A stretch of DNA of 64,000 bases from Sinomicrobium soli (GCF_003285545.1 NZ_QLNV01000004.1:186001-250000), one strand, 5' to 3'. Shown: positions 9,305 to 17,947, counted from the first letter of the stretch. The notes: generated by a model not told the origin, from the sequence alone. Numbers and translations: made by a program.

Positions 9305-9810
9305 TGATTCTTAACGCTAAATAACGGAATGAATATAAGACAGAGCAAGAGGGTAAATGCACCCGAGAACAATGCCTTTTCCAAAATGGTCAACAGATGT
9401 GTAAAACTAAAAATCTCCAGGGAGAAAAGAATGAAATGATGTGTTAAAACCATGATAAAGATATACACGAATCGCTGCCCGAAATTGGTGTTCTTTATTT
9501 TCAGTGTCTGGTATTCGTAGGCACTGCCAAAGGCAAAGCGTAATACGACAGGGCGTATATAAGCTATACATAGGGAAGCCGCCGCATTGATACCACCGCT
9601 GTCACTGAAAAAATCGACGCTCAGCCCGATTAAAAAGGAGAGCAGCAGAAAAGCGGCACGGTTTTCGTCTTTTAACGGGTACAGCAGAATGAAGAGCACA
9701 TAGATATAAGGGCTGATATAGCCCATCAGGTATATGTGGTTGCAAATGAGTACCTGGGCCAGGACCAGTACGATAAACCGGATGCTATTTGCGAGAACAC
9801 CGTTATTCAT
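9301..9810 (-). CDS. mreD: Rod shape-determining membrane protein MreD
   Basis: The 169-residue protein is almost wholly hydrophobic, with about five or six transmembrane helices. Position between mreC and the PBP2 gene identifies it as MreD, whose sequence is weakly conserved. The segment FFSDSGGINAAASL fits the loop after the second helix pair in Bacteroidota MreD. It is coupled on both sides: ATGAATAA overlap with mreC and ATGA overlap with mrdA. MreD is a core elongasome component of the inner membrane. Confidence 0.93.
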   Translation of the reverse strand: MNNGVLANSIRFIVLVLAQVLICNHIYLMGYISPYIYVLFILLYPLKDENRAAFLLLSFLIGLSVDFFSDSGGINAAASLCIAYIRPVVLRFAFGSAYEYQTLKIKNTNFGQRFVYIFIMVLTHHFILFSLEIFSFTHLLTILEKALFSGAFTLLLCLIFIPLFSVKNQ

Positions 9811-10633
9811 TGACCGAATGTTCCAGTTCCATAATTTCTTCCTTATTCGTGTTTTCTATAATGTAAACATGCCCGAGGTTGGTCATGTCGTTAAACAGCG
9901 CCACGTTTATGATATAGTAATTTTCAGAGATATCGAGGTGGTAATTCTCAATAGTCCCTATGGGAATGCCCTTGGGGAATATGGTGGACATCCCCCCCGT
10001 GATAACGGTATCTCCCTCTTTTAATGGTGCAATACGGGAAATATCTACGAGTTGTACGGTCCTTTCCGATCTTCCGTCCCACTGCAGGGAGCCGAAGTGA
10101 TTGGTGTTTTTGAGCTGTGCATTGATACGGGTAAGGGTGTTCAGCACCGATTGTACGGTAGCGTAGTTTCCGGAAGTATTATCGATGATCCCGACAATAC
10201 CTCTGGAAGTTATAACCCCCATGTCCTGGGCGATCCCATCATTTTCTCCCCGGTCTATGGTGACATAGTTTTTCGGGGTGTTATAGCTGTTCTTGATTAC
10301 CGAAGCATTCCGTACGATATATCCCTGATTACCGCGGAGTAGCAGGGAGTCGGGAGGAATGGAGTCGGGATAGGGCAGGCGGTTGTTAAACAGCAGTGTC
10401 CGCAATCTCTTGTTTTCCTCTACCAGCTGTACATTGTGTGTTCTCAGCCCGAAATAATCCGAAATCCCGCTTGAGGCTTTGTAGATCCCTCCGGTGACCC
10501 AGTTGGCCGAATTGATAAATTTACTGGAGTGATAGTTGTGCGACTGCACCGTTAAAAAAAAGGAGAGTGACAGCAAAACAAGAAAAAGAAAGAAGAACCT
10601 GTTCTTTAAAAAAAAATTGACGATGTTCTGCAT
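9803..10633 (-). CDS. mreC: Rod shape-determining protein MreC
   Basis: MreC links cytoplasmic MreB to the periplasmic PBP2/RodA pair. The 276 residues comprise a short cytoplasmic tail, one helix (about 11-29), a coiled coil that includes VQLVEENKRLRTLLFN, and two beta-barrel domains. The segments IDRGENDGIAQDMGVIT and RGIVGIIDNTSGNYATVQS match the conserved MreC core. It begins 15 bases after mreB and overlaps mreD by eight bases, so all five downstream genes are probably one transcript. Confidence 0.96.
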   Translation of the reverse strand: MQNIVNFFLKNRFFFLFLVLLSLSFFLTVQSHNYHSSKFINSANWVTGGIYKASSGISDYFGLRTHNVQLVEENKRLRTLLFNNRLPYPDSIPPDSLLLRGNQGYIVRNASVIKNSYNTPKNYVTIDRGENDGIAQDMGVITSRGIVGIIDNTSGNYATVQSVLNTLTRINAQLKNTNHFGSLQWDGRSERTVQLVDISRIAPLKEGDTVITGGMSTIFPKGIPIGTIENYHLDISENYYIINVALFNDMTNLGHVYIIENTNKEEIMELEHSVNE

Positions 10634-10648
10634 GGCGTCCTACCTTAC

Positions 10649-11677
10649 CTATCTTACCAGTATACTCTTAAACCTGGAAATGTTTTTCAGTGCTATTCCC
10701 GTTCCCCGTACCACGGCGCGAAGCGGATCTTCGGCAATATATACGGGCAGGTCGGTTTTTTGTGAAAGCCGCTTGTCCAGCCCGCGCAGCATGGAGCCTC
10801 CGCCGGCGAGGTAAATCCCGGTATTGTAGATGTCGGCTGCAAGTTCGGGGGGAGTTTGCGACAGGGTTTCCATGACCGCGTCCTCGATACGGAGAATGGA
10901 TTTGTCAAGTGCTTTGGCGATCTCCCGGTACGATACGTGTACCTGTTTGGGTTTTCCCGTCAGGAGATCCCGTCCCTGGACACTCATTTCCTCGGGCGGG
11001 GTTTCCAGGTCTTCCGTGGCGGAGCCTATCTGTATCTTGATATTTTCGGCCGTAGATTCTCCTACATACAGGTTGTGCTGGGTACGCATATAATAGACGA
11101 TATCATTGGTAAATACATCCCCGGCAATTTTTACCGACTTGTCACATACGATCCCTCCCAGTGCGATGACGGCTATTTCCGTGGTCCCGCCTCCTATGTC
11201 TACGATCATGTTTCCCTTGGGCTCCATGATGTCTATCCCGATCCCTATGGCCGCAGCCATGGGCTCGTGGATAAGATAGACCTCCTTGCCATTTACCCTT
11301 TCGGCAGATTCCTTGACCGCCCGCATTTCCACCTCCGTAATTCCCGAAGGGATACAGATCACCATCCGCAGGCCGGGCTGAAAGAGTTTGCGCCTCAATG
11401 CCGGGATGTTCTTGATAAACATGTTGATCATTTTTTCCGAGGCGTCAAAATCGGCGATGACCCCGTCTTTCAGCGGACGGATGGTCTTTATGTTTTCATG
11501 GGTTTTTCCCTGCATCAGGTTGGCCTGCTGACCTACGGCGATAATCTTTCCGGAGATGCGGTCCCGGGCCACTATAGAGGGGCTGTCCACAACAACCTTG
11601 TCATTGTGAATGATCAGCGTATTGGCTGTGCCGAGGTCCATCGCAATTTCCTCTGTTAAAAAGTCAAAAAATCCCAT
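10649..11677 (-). CDS. mreB: Rod shape-determining actin homologue MreB
   Basis: MreB forms short membrane-bound filaments that guide cell-wall elongation. The 342-residue protein shows the actin-fold phosphate loops: MDLGTANTLI near the start, DIGGGTTEIAVIALGG near residue 165, and GGGSMLRGLDKRL near residue 290. The N-terminal stretch MGFFDFL is a plausible amphipathic membrane-binding segment. It heads the mreBCD-mrdA-rodA operon and is separated from purH by 183 bases carrying a hairpin and a candidate -7 element. Confidence 0.98.
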   Translation of the reverse strand: MGFFDFLTEEIAMDLGTANTLIIHNDKVVVDSPSIVARDRISGKIIAVGQQANLMQGKTHENIKTIRPLKDGVIADFDASEKMINMFIKNIPALRRKLFQPGLRMVICIPSGITEVEMRAVKESAERVNGKEVYLIHEPMAAAIGIGIDIMEPKGNMIVDIGGGTTEIAVIALGGIVCDKSVKIAGDVFTNDIVYYMRTQHNLYVGESTAENIKIQIGSATEDLETPPEEMSVQGRDLLTGKPKQVHVSYREIAKALDKSILRIEDAVMETLSQTPPELAADIYNTGIYLAGGGSMLRGLDKRLSQKTDLPVYIAEDPLRAVVRGTGIALKNISRFKSILVR

Positions 11678-11737
11678 GTATGCGTAAAATTATTCAGTTT
11701 GCTCGTTTGTATAAAGTGTATTTTTTCGGCCTTGCCC

Positions 11738-11745
11738 CAAATGTA
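11738..11745 (-). promoter_or_regulatory. Candidate -7 element of the mreB operon
   Basis: Read on the minus strand the bases are TACATTTG, an exact match to the Bacteroidota -7 consensus TAnnTTTG, about 60 bases upstream of mreB. No TTG lies 17-23 bases further upstream, so the match is partial. Confidence 0.4.
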
Positions 11746-11805
11746 ACAATACTTTACTGCATTTTATATGCTGTAATTCAATAAAATATGCTCTTTGAAC
11801 CATTT

Positions 11806-11828
11806 TTGCCCGGAGACTCTCCGGGCAA
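11806..11828 (-). terminator. Strong hairpin downstream of purH, possible terminator
   Basis: A perfect ten-base stem (TTGCCCGGAG with its complement) closes over a three-base loop 32 bases beyond the purH stop. No T-run follows in the purH direction, so it may act as a transcript-end stabiliser or weak terminator rather than a classical intrinsic one. Confidence 0.4.
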
Positions 11829-11860
11829 TATCACAGTTTATAACGAAAAACCGGGTACAA

Positions 11861-13387
11861 TTAGTGTTTAAAATGTCTGGTTCCTGTAAAAACCATGGCC
11901 ATTTTGTGTTCGTTACAGTAATCGATACTCAGCTGGTCCTTGATAGAACCGCCGGGCTGTATTACCGAGTTTATCCCTGCCTGGTCTGCGATTTCCACAC
12001 AATCGGGGAAAGGGAAAAAGGCATCGCTGGCCATGACAGCCCCGTGGAGGTCGAAATCAAAAGAACGCGCTTTTTCTATAGCCTGTCTCAGGGCATCTAC
12101 CCTGCTGGTTTGCCCGGTACCGCTGGCATACAGCTGAAGGCCTTTTGCCAGAACTATGGTATTGGATTTGGTGTGTTTGCATATTTTCGATGCAAAGAGC
12201 AAATCCTTTAACTCGTTATCCGAAGGTTTATTGTCTGTCCGGTAGCTTATATCTTCCGCCGTGTCGGTCTTCTCGTTTTTTTCCTGTACGAGAAACCCGT
12301 TGAGGCAGGTTCTTACCTGGGTTTTGGAAAGTTCCGCCTCTTTGCGGACCAGGATGATGCGGTTTTTTTTCTGCTTCAGTGTTTCCAGGGCTTCTTCGGA
12401 GTAGGAGGGGGCAATGACCACTTCGCAGAAGAGTGTGCTTATCTCCCGGGCCGTATCTTCGTCTATGGGCCTGTTGGCAATGAGGATACCTCCGAATGCC
12501 GATACGGGGTCTCCGGCAAGCGCATCCCTGTAGGCTTGTGCGAGTGTACTCCGCGTAGCAACTCCACAGGCATTGTTGTGCTTCAGGATGGCAAAAGTGG
12601 GCTCGTCATTTTTAAATTCTTCCATCAGGTTTACTGCGGCGTCAACATCGAGCAGGTTGTTATAGGACAGTTCCTTGCCGTGAAGCTTGTCGAACATGGC
12701 CCCGAGATCTCCGAAGAAATACCCTTTCTGGTGGGGGTTCTCGCCATAGCGCAGCTCCTGTCCGCGGGTTTCACTCACCTTGAATACCGTTTCTTCCTCG
12801 TTGAAATAATTGAAGATGGCCGTGTCGTAATGCGAAGATACATTAAAAGCCTTTGCGGCAAACCGCTTGCGGTCCCGGAGCGTCGTGTTTCCGTTCCCCT
12901 CCGTGATAAGCTGCAGGAATTCGCTGTAATCTTCCATGGAAGCCACACAGAGCACGTCCTTGAAATTCTTGGCTGCCGCCCGGATCAGGGAAATGCCGCC
13001 GATGTCTATTTTTTCTATGATATCCTGTTCTGCGGCACCACTGGCCACGGTTTTTTCAAAAGGATAGAGGTCTACGATAACAATGTCGATCTGCGGTATT
13101 TCGTATGCTTTGAGCTCGTCCCGGTCACCTTCGTGTTCCTGGCGGTTCAGGATACCTCCGAATACCTTGGGGTGCAGGGTTTTTACCCGGCCTCCGAGTA
13201 TGGAAGGATACCCGGTCACATCTTCCACGGGAATAACGTCAATGCCCAGGTCGCGTATGAATTTTTCGGTTCCTCCCGTAGAATACAATGTTACTCCCAG
13301 GTCATTCAGTTTTTGAATTACAGGCTCCAGTCCCTCCTTGCTGAAAACGGAAATTAAAGCAGATGTCGCTTTTTTAGTGGTACTCAT
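11861..13387 (-). CDS. purH: Bifunctional AICAR formyltransferase / IMP cyclohydrolase
   Basis: PurH carries out the last two steps of purine synthesis, formylating AICAR and closing the ring to IMP. The chosen start MSTTKKATSALIS gives 508 residues, the family's usual size. The frame is open 31 codons further upstream, but that extension is basic, low-complexity and runs towards a palindromic repeat. The N-terminal MGS-like domain has LYSTGGTEKF and ILGGRVKTLHPKVFGGIL. The C-terminal transformylase has LKHNNACGVA with the catalytic Lys-His pair. purH commonly precedes mreB in Flavobacteriaceae. Confidence 0.97.
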   Translation of the reverse strand: MSTTKKATSALISVFSKEGLEPVIQKLNDLGVTLYSTGGTEKFIRDLGIDVIPVEDVTGYPSILGGRVKTLHPKVFGGILNRQEHEGDRDELKAYEIPQIDIVIVDLYPFEKTVASGAAEQDIIEKIDIGGISLIRAAAKNFKDVLCVASMEDYSEFLQLITEGNGNTTLRDRKRFAAKAFNVSSHYDTAIFNYFNEEETVFKVSETRGQELRYGENPHQKGYFFGDLGAMFDKLHGKELSYNNLLDVDAAVNLMEEFKNDEPTFAILKHNNACGVATRSTLAQAYRDALAGDPVSAFGGILIANRPIDEDTAREISTLFCEVVIAPSYSEEALETLKQKKNRIILVRKEAELSKTQVRTCLNGFLVQEKNEKTDTAEDISYRTDNKPSDNELKDLLFASKICKHTKSNTIVLAKGLQLYASGTGQTSRVDALRQAIEKARSFDFDLHGAVMASDAFFPFPDCVEIADQAGINSVIQPGGSIKDQLSIDYCNEHKMAMVFTGTRHFKH

Positions 13388-13489
13388 GTTTATCGTGTTG
13401 TTTCTCTTGATTTTTCCGCGAAAATGCCATTGCCGAAATGTCGAGGTTTTTAATGGAACTCTTAAAATATCAGAAGGCATTTCGTACTG

Positions 13490-13651
13490 AGAGCTTGTTT
13501 AAACTAATTTCAATTGGCTACAAAATGATCTTTTACCCCATATTTCATCTTTTTCTTGCTCCATAGCTATGGCTATGCAGCGTAAAAAAGCCTTCATCTG
13601 GGGCAAAAATCTCTATTTTTCGCTGCAATCAAATCAATTTAAAAAAGCTCT
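13490..13651. repeat. 162-base imperfect palindrome, MITE-like element upstream of purH
   Basis: The ends are inverted copies of AGAGCTTnTTTAAAnTnATTT. The arms stay complementary inwards through AAAAT, TTTTnCCCCA and CTTTTTnnnGCTnCATAG blocks to a central perfect palindrome CCATAGCTATGG (13561-13572). The whole element could fold into one long hairpin. It encodes nothing convincing. Length, terminal inverted repeats and A+T-rich flanks fit a small non-autonomous transposable element or a dispersed intergenic palindrome. No clear target-site duplication was seen. It lies between purH and a candidate upstream promoter element, so it may be part of the purH leader. Confidence 0.75.
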
Positions 13652-13690
13652 GATACCGGTTCGTAAAACAGGACCGGATACGTTTGATTG

Positions 13691-13698
13691 CAAAAGTA
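13691..13698 (-). promoter_or_regulatory. Candidate purH -7 element
   Basis: Minus-strand TACTTTTG matches TAnnTTTG. TTG trinucleotides lie 12 and 15 bases further upstream, slightly too close for the usual 17-23 spacing. If used, the purH leader would be about 300 nt and would contain the 162-base palindrome. Confidence 0.3.
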
Positions 13699-13814
13699 AC
13701 TTTTTTGTGGCAACAAACAGGTCTCCTGTTTAAAAATATTGGTATGAGGGTAGGGGAAGGACGTTTTGAAGGGAGGGCGGATATTCAGGTTTTATATGGA
13801 GTTAAAAATACAAA

Positions 13815-13836
13815 GGGCTATCTGAAAAGAGAGCCC
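13815..13836 (-). terminator. Intrinsic terminator after tssC
   Basis: On the minus strand GGGCTCTCT pairs with AGATAGCCC (one mismatch) around a four-base loop and is followed by the T-rich tail TTTGTATTTTT, 37 bases past the tssC stop. Confidence 0.7.
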
Positions 13837-13872
13837 CCTGTCTGTATGGTAAATACCCTTTGAAAGGGATGA

Positions 13873-15234
13873 TTACTGTTCGGAATATTCCGTATCCCAC
13901 TCCGTACCGTCGTCTCCCTTCTGCCCGTCCATTTTTATCAGGAAGTTTTTGGCAGGGAAGTACGGTTTGAGCCGTATGTCCAGGAAAATACGGTCTTTCT
14001 GGTTGGGGTCCTGTTCAAATCGCGTGATGTCAAAATCTTCGATGAGTTTGTCAGGCCCTGAAACGCTGTCCAGGAATTTTATGACCTGGTTGAGTATCTG
14101 CTTCCGGGTCTTGGCATTGAAGTTTTCAAAGGCCCGCCTGTTGAGGAAGTCCATCATCACCTTGGTGACGTAATCGAAAACCCTTACCACGGAGTAGGTC
14201 TGCAGCCCCAGGTTATCACCGTTGAACAGGGTCTTGCCGGAAAAGGCCATGACCTTGTTGTATTCATTGACCATGGGTACCAGTCCGAGGTGTTCGAGAT
14301 CGGCTATTTCACTTTTCTTGAGATCGAATTTCACACCGTCTACCTCGTTGATCCCGCCAAACTTTTTGCCCGCGGTGATCTGGGACATCAGGGTATTGTA
14401 TATTTTTCCTGCAAGGGCAGTAGAAGGAGGGATAAACAGGTGGTCTTCCTCGTCGATATCATCGTTCTTGCCACGGCCTACCAGCCAGTTACAGGTCATG
14501 ACAACATTAGACCGGTAGATGTCTCCCCCGGTGAGGTTTGCCATTTCGAACATTTCGATCACATCGTCCGGTTCGTCCAGGTGCTGGAAGTCGGTAACCA
14601 GCATCACCTTGTTGTTGTGTGCGATTTTCGCCCATTTTTCAACGACCTTGTTAGACCCCAGGTACCCGGGAATCACCAGGAGGGCATAATTGTTCCTCAG
14701 GTCCAGCCTGTCGTAGTTGTTGACCAGTTCTTCCTGGATATAATCGATAAACCTGGTATTGTCAAGGTCCTTGAGCTGATCGAGTTCGGCATTGATAATG
14801 GACACGTTTTTTACCTTGCTCTCCTCGGTATTTTTGTAGAACAGGGCCAGGGTGCGATAGGCTTCTTCCAGTTCCCTGGTTTCACGGGTAGCTTCTGCAA
14901 GGTTCTTTTTCAGTGTCTGTTCTGCGCTTTCTGCCTTTTTCTGGCAGTCGTCTACCAGATCTACCAGGTTGTCCGAAGACTTCAGGGTTTCCGCCCAGAG
15001 CTTGAGAACCCTTTTCAGGTTCTGGCGCTCTGCCTTCTTGCCGGTCTCGTTCAGGAATATGTTTCTTCTGGCTTTTCTTTCCGGGCTCAGGTTCTGTACC
15101 CCTTCAATGGCACTCTCCAGCAGGTCGAAGCCCCCGTACTGGATAAAAGACTCGAGTTTCTGTTCCAGGCTGGCCTTCTGGCCTTCCCTGAGCTGTTCCC
15201 CTGCTGCGGTAGCCGATGATTTTTGATTCTTCAT
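13873..15234 (-). CDS. tssC: T6SSiii contractile sheath large subunit TssC
   Basis: With TssB this protein builds the contractile cytoplasmic sheath that drives the Hcp tube. The 453 residues have a long helical, charged N-terminal region (about 1-130) and then the conserved sheath core: NNYALLVIPGYLGSNKVVEKWAK, split here by residue runs typical of Bacteroidota TssC (DUF5458-type), VMLVTDFQHLDEPDD, VVMTCNWLVGRG and FIPPSTALAGKIYN. The C-terminal third ends in LDIRLKPYFPAKNFLIKM, a sheath beta-strand region. It follows tssB by eight bases and is the last gene of the unit, with a terminator behind it. Confidence 0.92.
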   Translation of the reverse strand: MKNQKSSATAAGEQLREGQKASLEQKLESFIQYGGFDLLESAIEGVQNLSPERKARRNIFLNETGKKAERQNLKRVLKLWAETLKSSDNLVDLVDDCQKKAESAEQTLKKNLAEATRETRELEEAYRTLALFYKNTEESKVKNVSIINAELDQLKDLDNTRFIDYIQEELVNNYDRLDLRNNYALLVIPGYLGSNKVVEKWAKIAHNNKVMLVTDFQHLDEPDDVIEMFEMANLTGGDIYRSNVVMTCNWLVGRGKNDDIDEEDHLFIPPSTALAGKIYNTLMSQITAGKKFGGINEVDGVKFDLKKSEIADLEHLGLVPMVNEYNKVMAFSGKTLFNGDNLGLQTYSVVRVFDYVTKVMMDFLNRRAFENFNAKTRKQILNQVIKFLDSVSGPDKLIEDFDITRFEQDPNQKDRIFLDIRLKPYFPAKNFLIKMDGQKGDDGTEWDTEYSEQ

Positions 15235-15242
15235 AAGTAGCT

Positions 15243-15704
15243 CTATTTGTCGTTTTCTTCAATTTCCCGTACCAGGGCCTCTATGGTTTCGATAATGGAC
15301 TGTTTGGCTTCGGGATCCTGGAGCGCCAGTTTCAATACCTTATTGGTCTTGAGCTGCTTTATCATTTTACCGTATTGTTCTTTCTTGGTCTGAAGGTCGG
15401 TGAGGAATTCGCTCTGCTCGGTAATGCCTTTTACCGAAAAATCGGATACGTTCCCGAATTTGAGTTCTTCCCGGACGGTCATGCCCTGTTCATCCTCGAA
15501 ATTGACATTCATTTTCGGAGCAAAATGTTCGAACACCTCATCCATATTCTTTAATCCGCTCACCGCTTCGGGGCGAACAGGGGTATTGGGAGTCAGCTTC
15601 TGTGCAATGAGTGTACGGTTTTGTGGGATGTCCACAATACTTTCTTCACCTTCCGGCTTTACCTCATTTCCTCCTATGCCATAACTATTAGAAAGGTTTG
15701 CCAT
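15243..15704 (-). CDS. tssB: T6SSiii contractile sheath small subunit TssB
   Basis: TssB pairs with TssC in the sheath. The 153-residue protein contains LTPNTPVRPEAVSGLKNMDE and a core (VNFEDE, VREELKFGNVSDFS) that fits the TssB beta domain, followed by a C-terminal helix pair (about 100-150) rich in lysine and glutamate. Size and immediate linkage to tssC support the call. It begins 58 bases after the PKD-domain gene, with which it probably forms a transcript from the promoter near 16914-16942. Confidence 0.9.
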   Translation of the reverse strand: MANLSNSYGIGGNEVKPEGEESIVDIPQNRTLIAQKLTPNTPVRPEAVSGLKNMDEVFEHFAPKMNVNFEDEQGMTVREELKFGNVSDFSVKGITEQSEFLTDLQTKKEQYGKMIKQLKTNKVLKLALQDPEAKQSIIETIEALVREIEENDK

Positions 15705-15762
15705 AATATTAATTTTAGTTAAATATAATAAAAATTACGTATTGAGTATGCTTTTTCCTAAT

Positions 15763-16824
15763 TCAGAACAGTCCTTTTCGCTTATAATCCAGTATGATAA
15801 GGCTTACGCAGTCCGTCTGCCTGTCGCGTACCATCGATACTTTCTTCAGTTCTATCTTCTTGCCGCGTATCGTATTGTACAGGTAGTGTACGGAGACTAT
15901 GCTCCCGTCTTTTAACTGTACCTTGGGGAACTGGTCTTTGCAGAAATGACGGGTGAAGTTCTTGAAAGACAGTCTGTTCATCGAGATCCCCATGATTATG
16001 CCTGCCAGTCTTTCTTCGTCCATGGGGAGCACTGTTGCTTCCTCCTCCTCTTCCTCCGGGACATTGATGTTATCTACACGTTTTGCCTTTTCCGGTTCAA
16101 ACCCGATAGGCTTCTCGGGAACTTTCTGGTTGATGTATATATCCACGATATCCTCATCCCTGGTGTCCTTCATGATATCCACCTTGTTGATCCTTTCCTT
16201 TTTATTGCGTGAAGGAAGAACGGTTATTTTTTTGTGGGTCAGGTATTTGGTGTCGTCATTGACAATAAGGTATACTGTTTTGAGGCCGGGAGTCTTGTAG
16301 GTGTACGAGGGATCCTTGTCAATGGCGTCGATCTTTTCTCCATCCCCTTCCCCGAAGCGCCATTCCCATCTTTTGGCGTGTGGCGTTTGGTCTGTAAAGG
16401 TTACCGGTTCGTCTACATAAGCTATTGCGGGAATGTCAAACCTGGGGAACAGTGTGGAGTCGATCAGTTCCTTGGAAGGAAGGATCTCCACGACTTTTGA
16501 AATATTACAATTTTTATTGACCCAGAGGTTGACCAGGTACTTACCCGGTTCCTTGTATTGATGGACCACCTTGGAACGGTGAGAAGCCGTATTGCCATCG
16601 CCGAAATTCCATTCCCATTCATGGGCATTGTCGGTATAGTCTGAAAAAGTTACGATCTCGCCCACTTTCAGGGCAGAGGCATCTATATTAAAGGATTGTA
16701 CGAGGCAGGGCTCACTTTCCCTTACCTTGAAAGCCAATACGACGCCGGCTATGAACAACAGTGCGATGAAAGATAGCAATACCCTGGAGTCGAAATGTGT
16801 TTTTATACGGGAATTCCTATTCAT
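15763..16824 (-). CDS. Inner-membrane PKD-domain protein, TssP-like T6SSiii envelope subunit
   Basis: The 353 residues begin with a basic cytoplasmic tail and one membrane helix (LLSFIALLFIAGVVLAF, about 15-31). Two PKD-type beta-sandwich domains follow: the first has HEWEWNFGDGNTASHRS (about 68-84), the second KRWEWRFGEGDG (about 150-161). An acidic run of six glutamates separates them from a C-terminal domain ending in LIILDYKRKGLF. Such an anchored periplasmic protein fits TssP of the Bacteroidota TssNOPQR envelope complex; assignment to TssP rather than another subunit is from memory and context. It is first in the tssBC unit. Cysteines occur at Cys39 and around residue 106. Confidence 0.6.
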   Translation of the reverse strand: MNRNSRIKTHFDSRVLLSFIALLFIAGVVLAFKVRESEPCLVQSFNIDASALKVGEIVTFSDYTDNAHEWEWNFGDGNTASHRSKVVHQYKEPGKYLVNLWVNKNCNISKVVEILPSKELIDSTLFPRFDIPAIAYVDEPVTFTDQTPHAKRWEWRFGEGDGEKIDAIDKDPSYTYKTPGLKTVYLIVNDDTKYLTHKKITVLPSRNKKERINKVDIMKDTRDEDIVDIYINQKVPEKPIGFEPEKAKRVDNINVPEEEEEEATVLPMDEERLAGIIMGISMNRLSFKNFTRHFCKDQFPKVQLKDGSIVSVHYLYNTIRGKKIELKKVSMVRDRQTDCVSLIILDYKRKGLF

Positions 16825-17143
16825 GATACTATGATAATTACATTATAAAAATAATAATATACGACAATTATGATCAGAAATACATAAATTGTAATGTGCT
16901 TTGGGGGGTGTTTCAAAAGTACATCATTTGCGATTTATGCAAAATCACGGAAAACAAGTATTTCAAAGTAAAACAAAAATATTGTATTTTCGTACGAAAT
17001 TTTGTGGGTACAAGCTAATAAAAATAGCTGAAACTCCGTAACAGTAAAAGAGTAAAGTTATAGAATATAGTGGTAAAATAATGTATTGTTGACCTGTATT
17101 TAAAATAAACTTAATATTTTACCGATTTATTTGTATTTGTCAA
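16825..17143. other. A+T-rich divergent control region of the T6SSiii locus
   Basis: These 319 bases separate the two T6SS units and are markedly richer in A+T than the flanking genes. A full promoter match faces the PKD-tssB-tssC unit. For the plus-strand unit I find no clean TTG/TAnnTTTG pair, only the near match TTATTTGTATTTGTC around 17128-17142. No gene or stable hairpin is evident. Confidence 0.6.
16914..16942 (-). promoter_or_regulatory. Bacteroidota-type promoter for the PKD-tssB-tssC unit
   Basis: Read on the minus strand, TTG (16942-16940) is followed after 18 bases by TACTTTTG (16921-16914), matching TTG-N17-23-TAnnTTTG. Transcription would begin near 16907, leaving a leader of about 80 nt before the PKD-domain gene. 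Confidence 0.6.
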
Positions 17144-17257
17144 TTGTGGAAAAAGATATTCCGGTATGTTGTTTGTCCGGTGGAGGTAACGAAAATGTCA
17201 CGACGCGAATACGGTAGTGAGAAAAAGAAATGTGTACAGACAGATTATTCTTTGTCA

Positions 17258-17947
17258 ATGTTAGGAAGCGATAATAATTTTTTAGCTGTGAAGTATATCA
17301 GGTGGATGATGGTCGTGTTTGCTGTTGTTCTTTTGGAAAGCTGTGGTGCAAAGAAAGATGCGGCATATATGGTTACCGATCCTTATGTGAATGCAGAGCT
17401 TGGCAGAAAGCCGGGGCTCAGCGATATAAAGGTTATTCGTGACCTGGAAATTGTATTTGAGGAGGAAGAAGAGGAGCCGGAACTTATATCGGAGGAACAG
17501 AAGCGCTATTTTGCCCGTAAACTGGGGGTTCCCGCATCTGAAATCACCAATCAGAAACTCTATGCCTATATTGTGGAGTGGGAGGGGGTGCCTTACCTGT
17601 ACGGGGGGAATAGCAAAAGCGGGATAGATTGTTCCGCCCTGATGAAAAACCTGTACAGCGAGGTCTATAATGTGGAGTTGCCGCGGACGGCCTCCGAGAT
17701 CATGCTTCACGACGACCAGGTACAGCCCTTCCGGTCTGTAGAATATCTCCAGGAAGGAGACCTGGTGTTTTTTCGCTCCGGCAAAGAAAAAGTAATGACC
17801 CATGTGGGTATTTACCTCGGAAATATGAAATTTCTGTCTGCCACCGAATCAAAAGGGGTTCAGATCACAAGTTTGAAAGACCCTTACTGGCATAATAGCT
17901 ACAGGGTGAGTGGCAGGGTGAAGTCTTTGGTGGCTTCACAGGAATGA
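17258..17947 (+). CDS. T6SS-linked NlpC/P60 lipoprotein with intact catalytic residues
   Basis: From the ATG at 17258 the product has 229 residues: a hydrophobic stretch ending in the lipobox LLESC, an acidic linker (FEEEEEEPE), and an NlpC/P60 domain. Nucleophile Cys125 is in SGIDCSALMKNLY, and His182 in MTHVGIYLG. The fold implies cleavage of peptidoglycan stem peptides in the periplasm. The frame is open to a TTG at 17144 and an ATG at 17195, but those starts would leave an unusually long charged leader before the signal, so I prefer 17258 (GTG at 17288 is another option). It heads the plus-strand T6SSiii operon, so a role in making room for the envelope complex is likely. It could instead be a structural peptidoglycan-binding part. 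Confidence 0.8.
   Translation: MLGSDNNFLAVKYIRWMMVVFAVVLLESCGAKKDAAYMVTDPYVNAELGRKPGLSDIKVIRDLEIVFEEEEEEPELISEEQKRYFARKLGVPASEITNQKLYAYIVEWEGVPYLYGGNSKSGIDCSALMKNLYSEVYNVELPRTASEIMLHDDQVQPFRSVEYLQEGDLVFFRSGKEKVMTHVGIYLGNMKFLSATESKGVQITSLKDPYWHNSYRVSGRVKSLVASQE

Noticed and set aside
13388-13480. N-terminal extension of purH
   Set aside because: The 31 extra codons are basic and low-complexity and run towards a palindromic element; the internal ATG gives the usual PurH length.
13490-13651. Insertion sequence or tRNA-like gene
   Set aside because: Too short for a transposase, no cloverleaf or CCA pattern, and no convincing target duplication; kept only as a palindromic repeat.
17144-17257. 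Use of the TTG at 17144 as start of the first NlpC/P60 lipoprotein
   Set aside because: It would place about 50 charged residues before the lipoprotein signal, which would prevent normal export.
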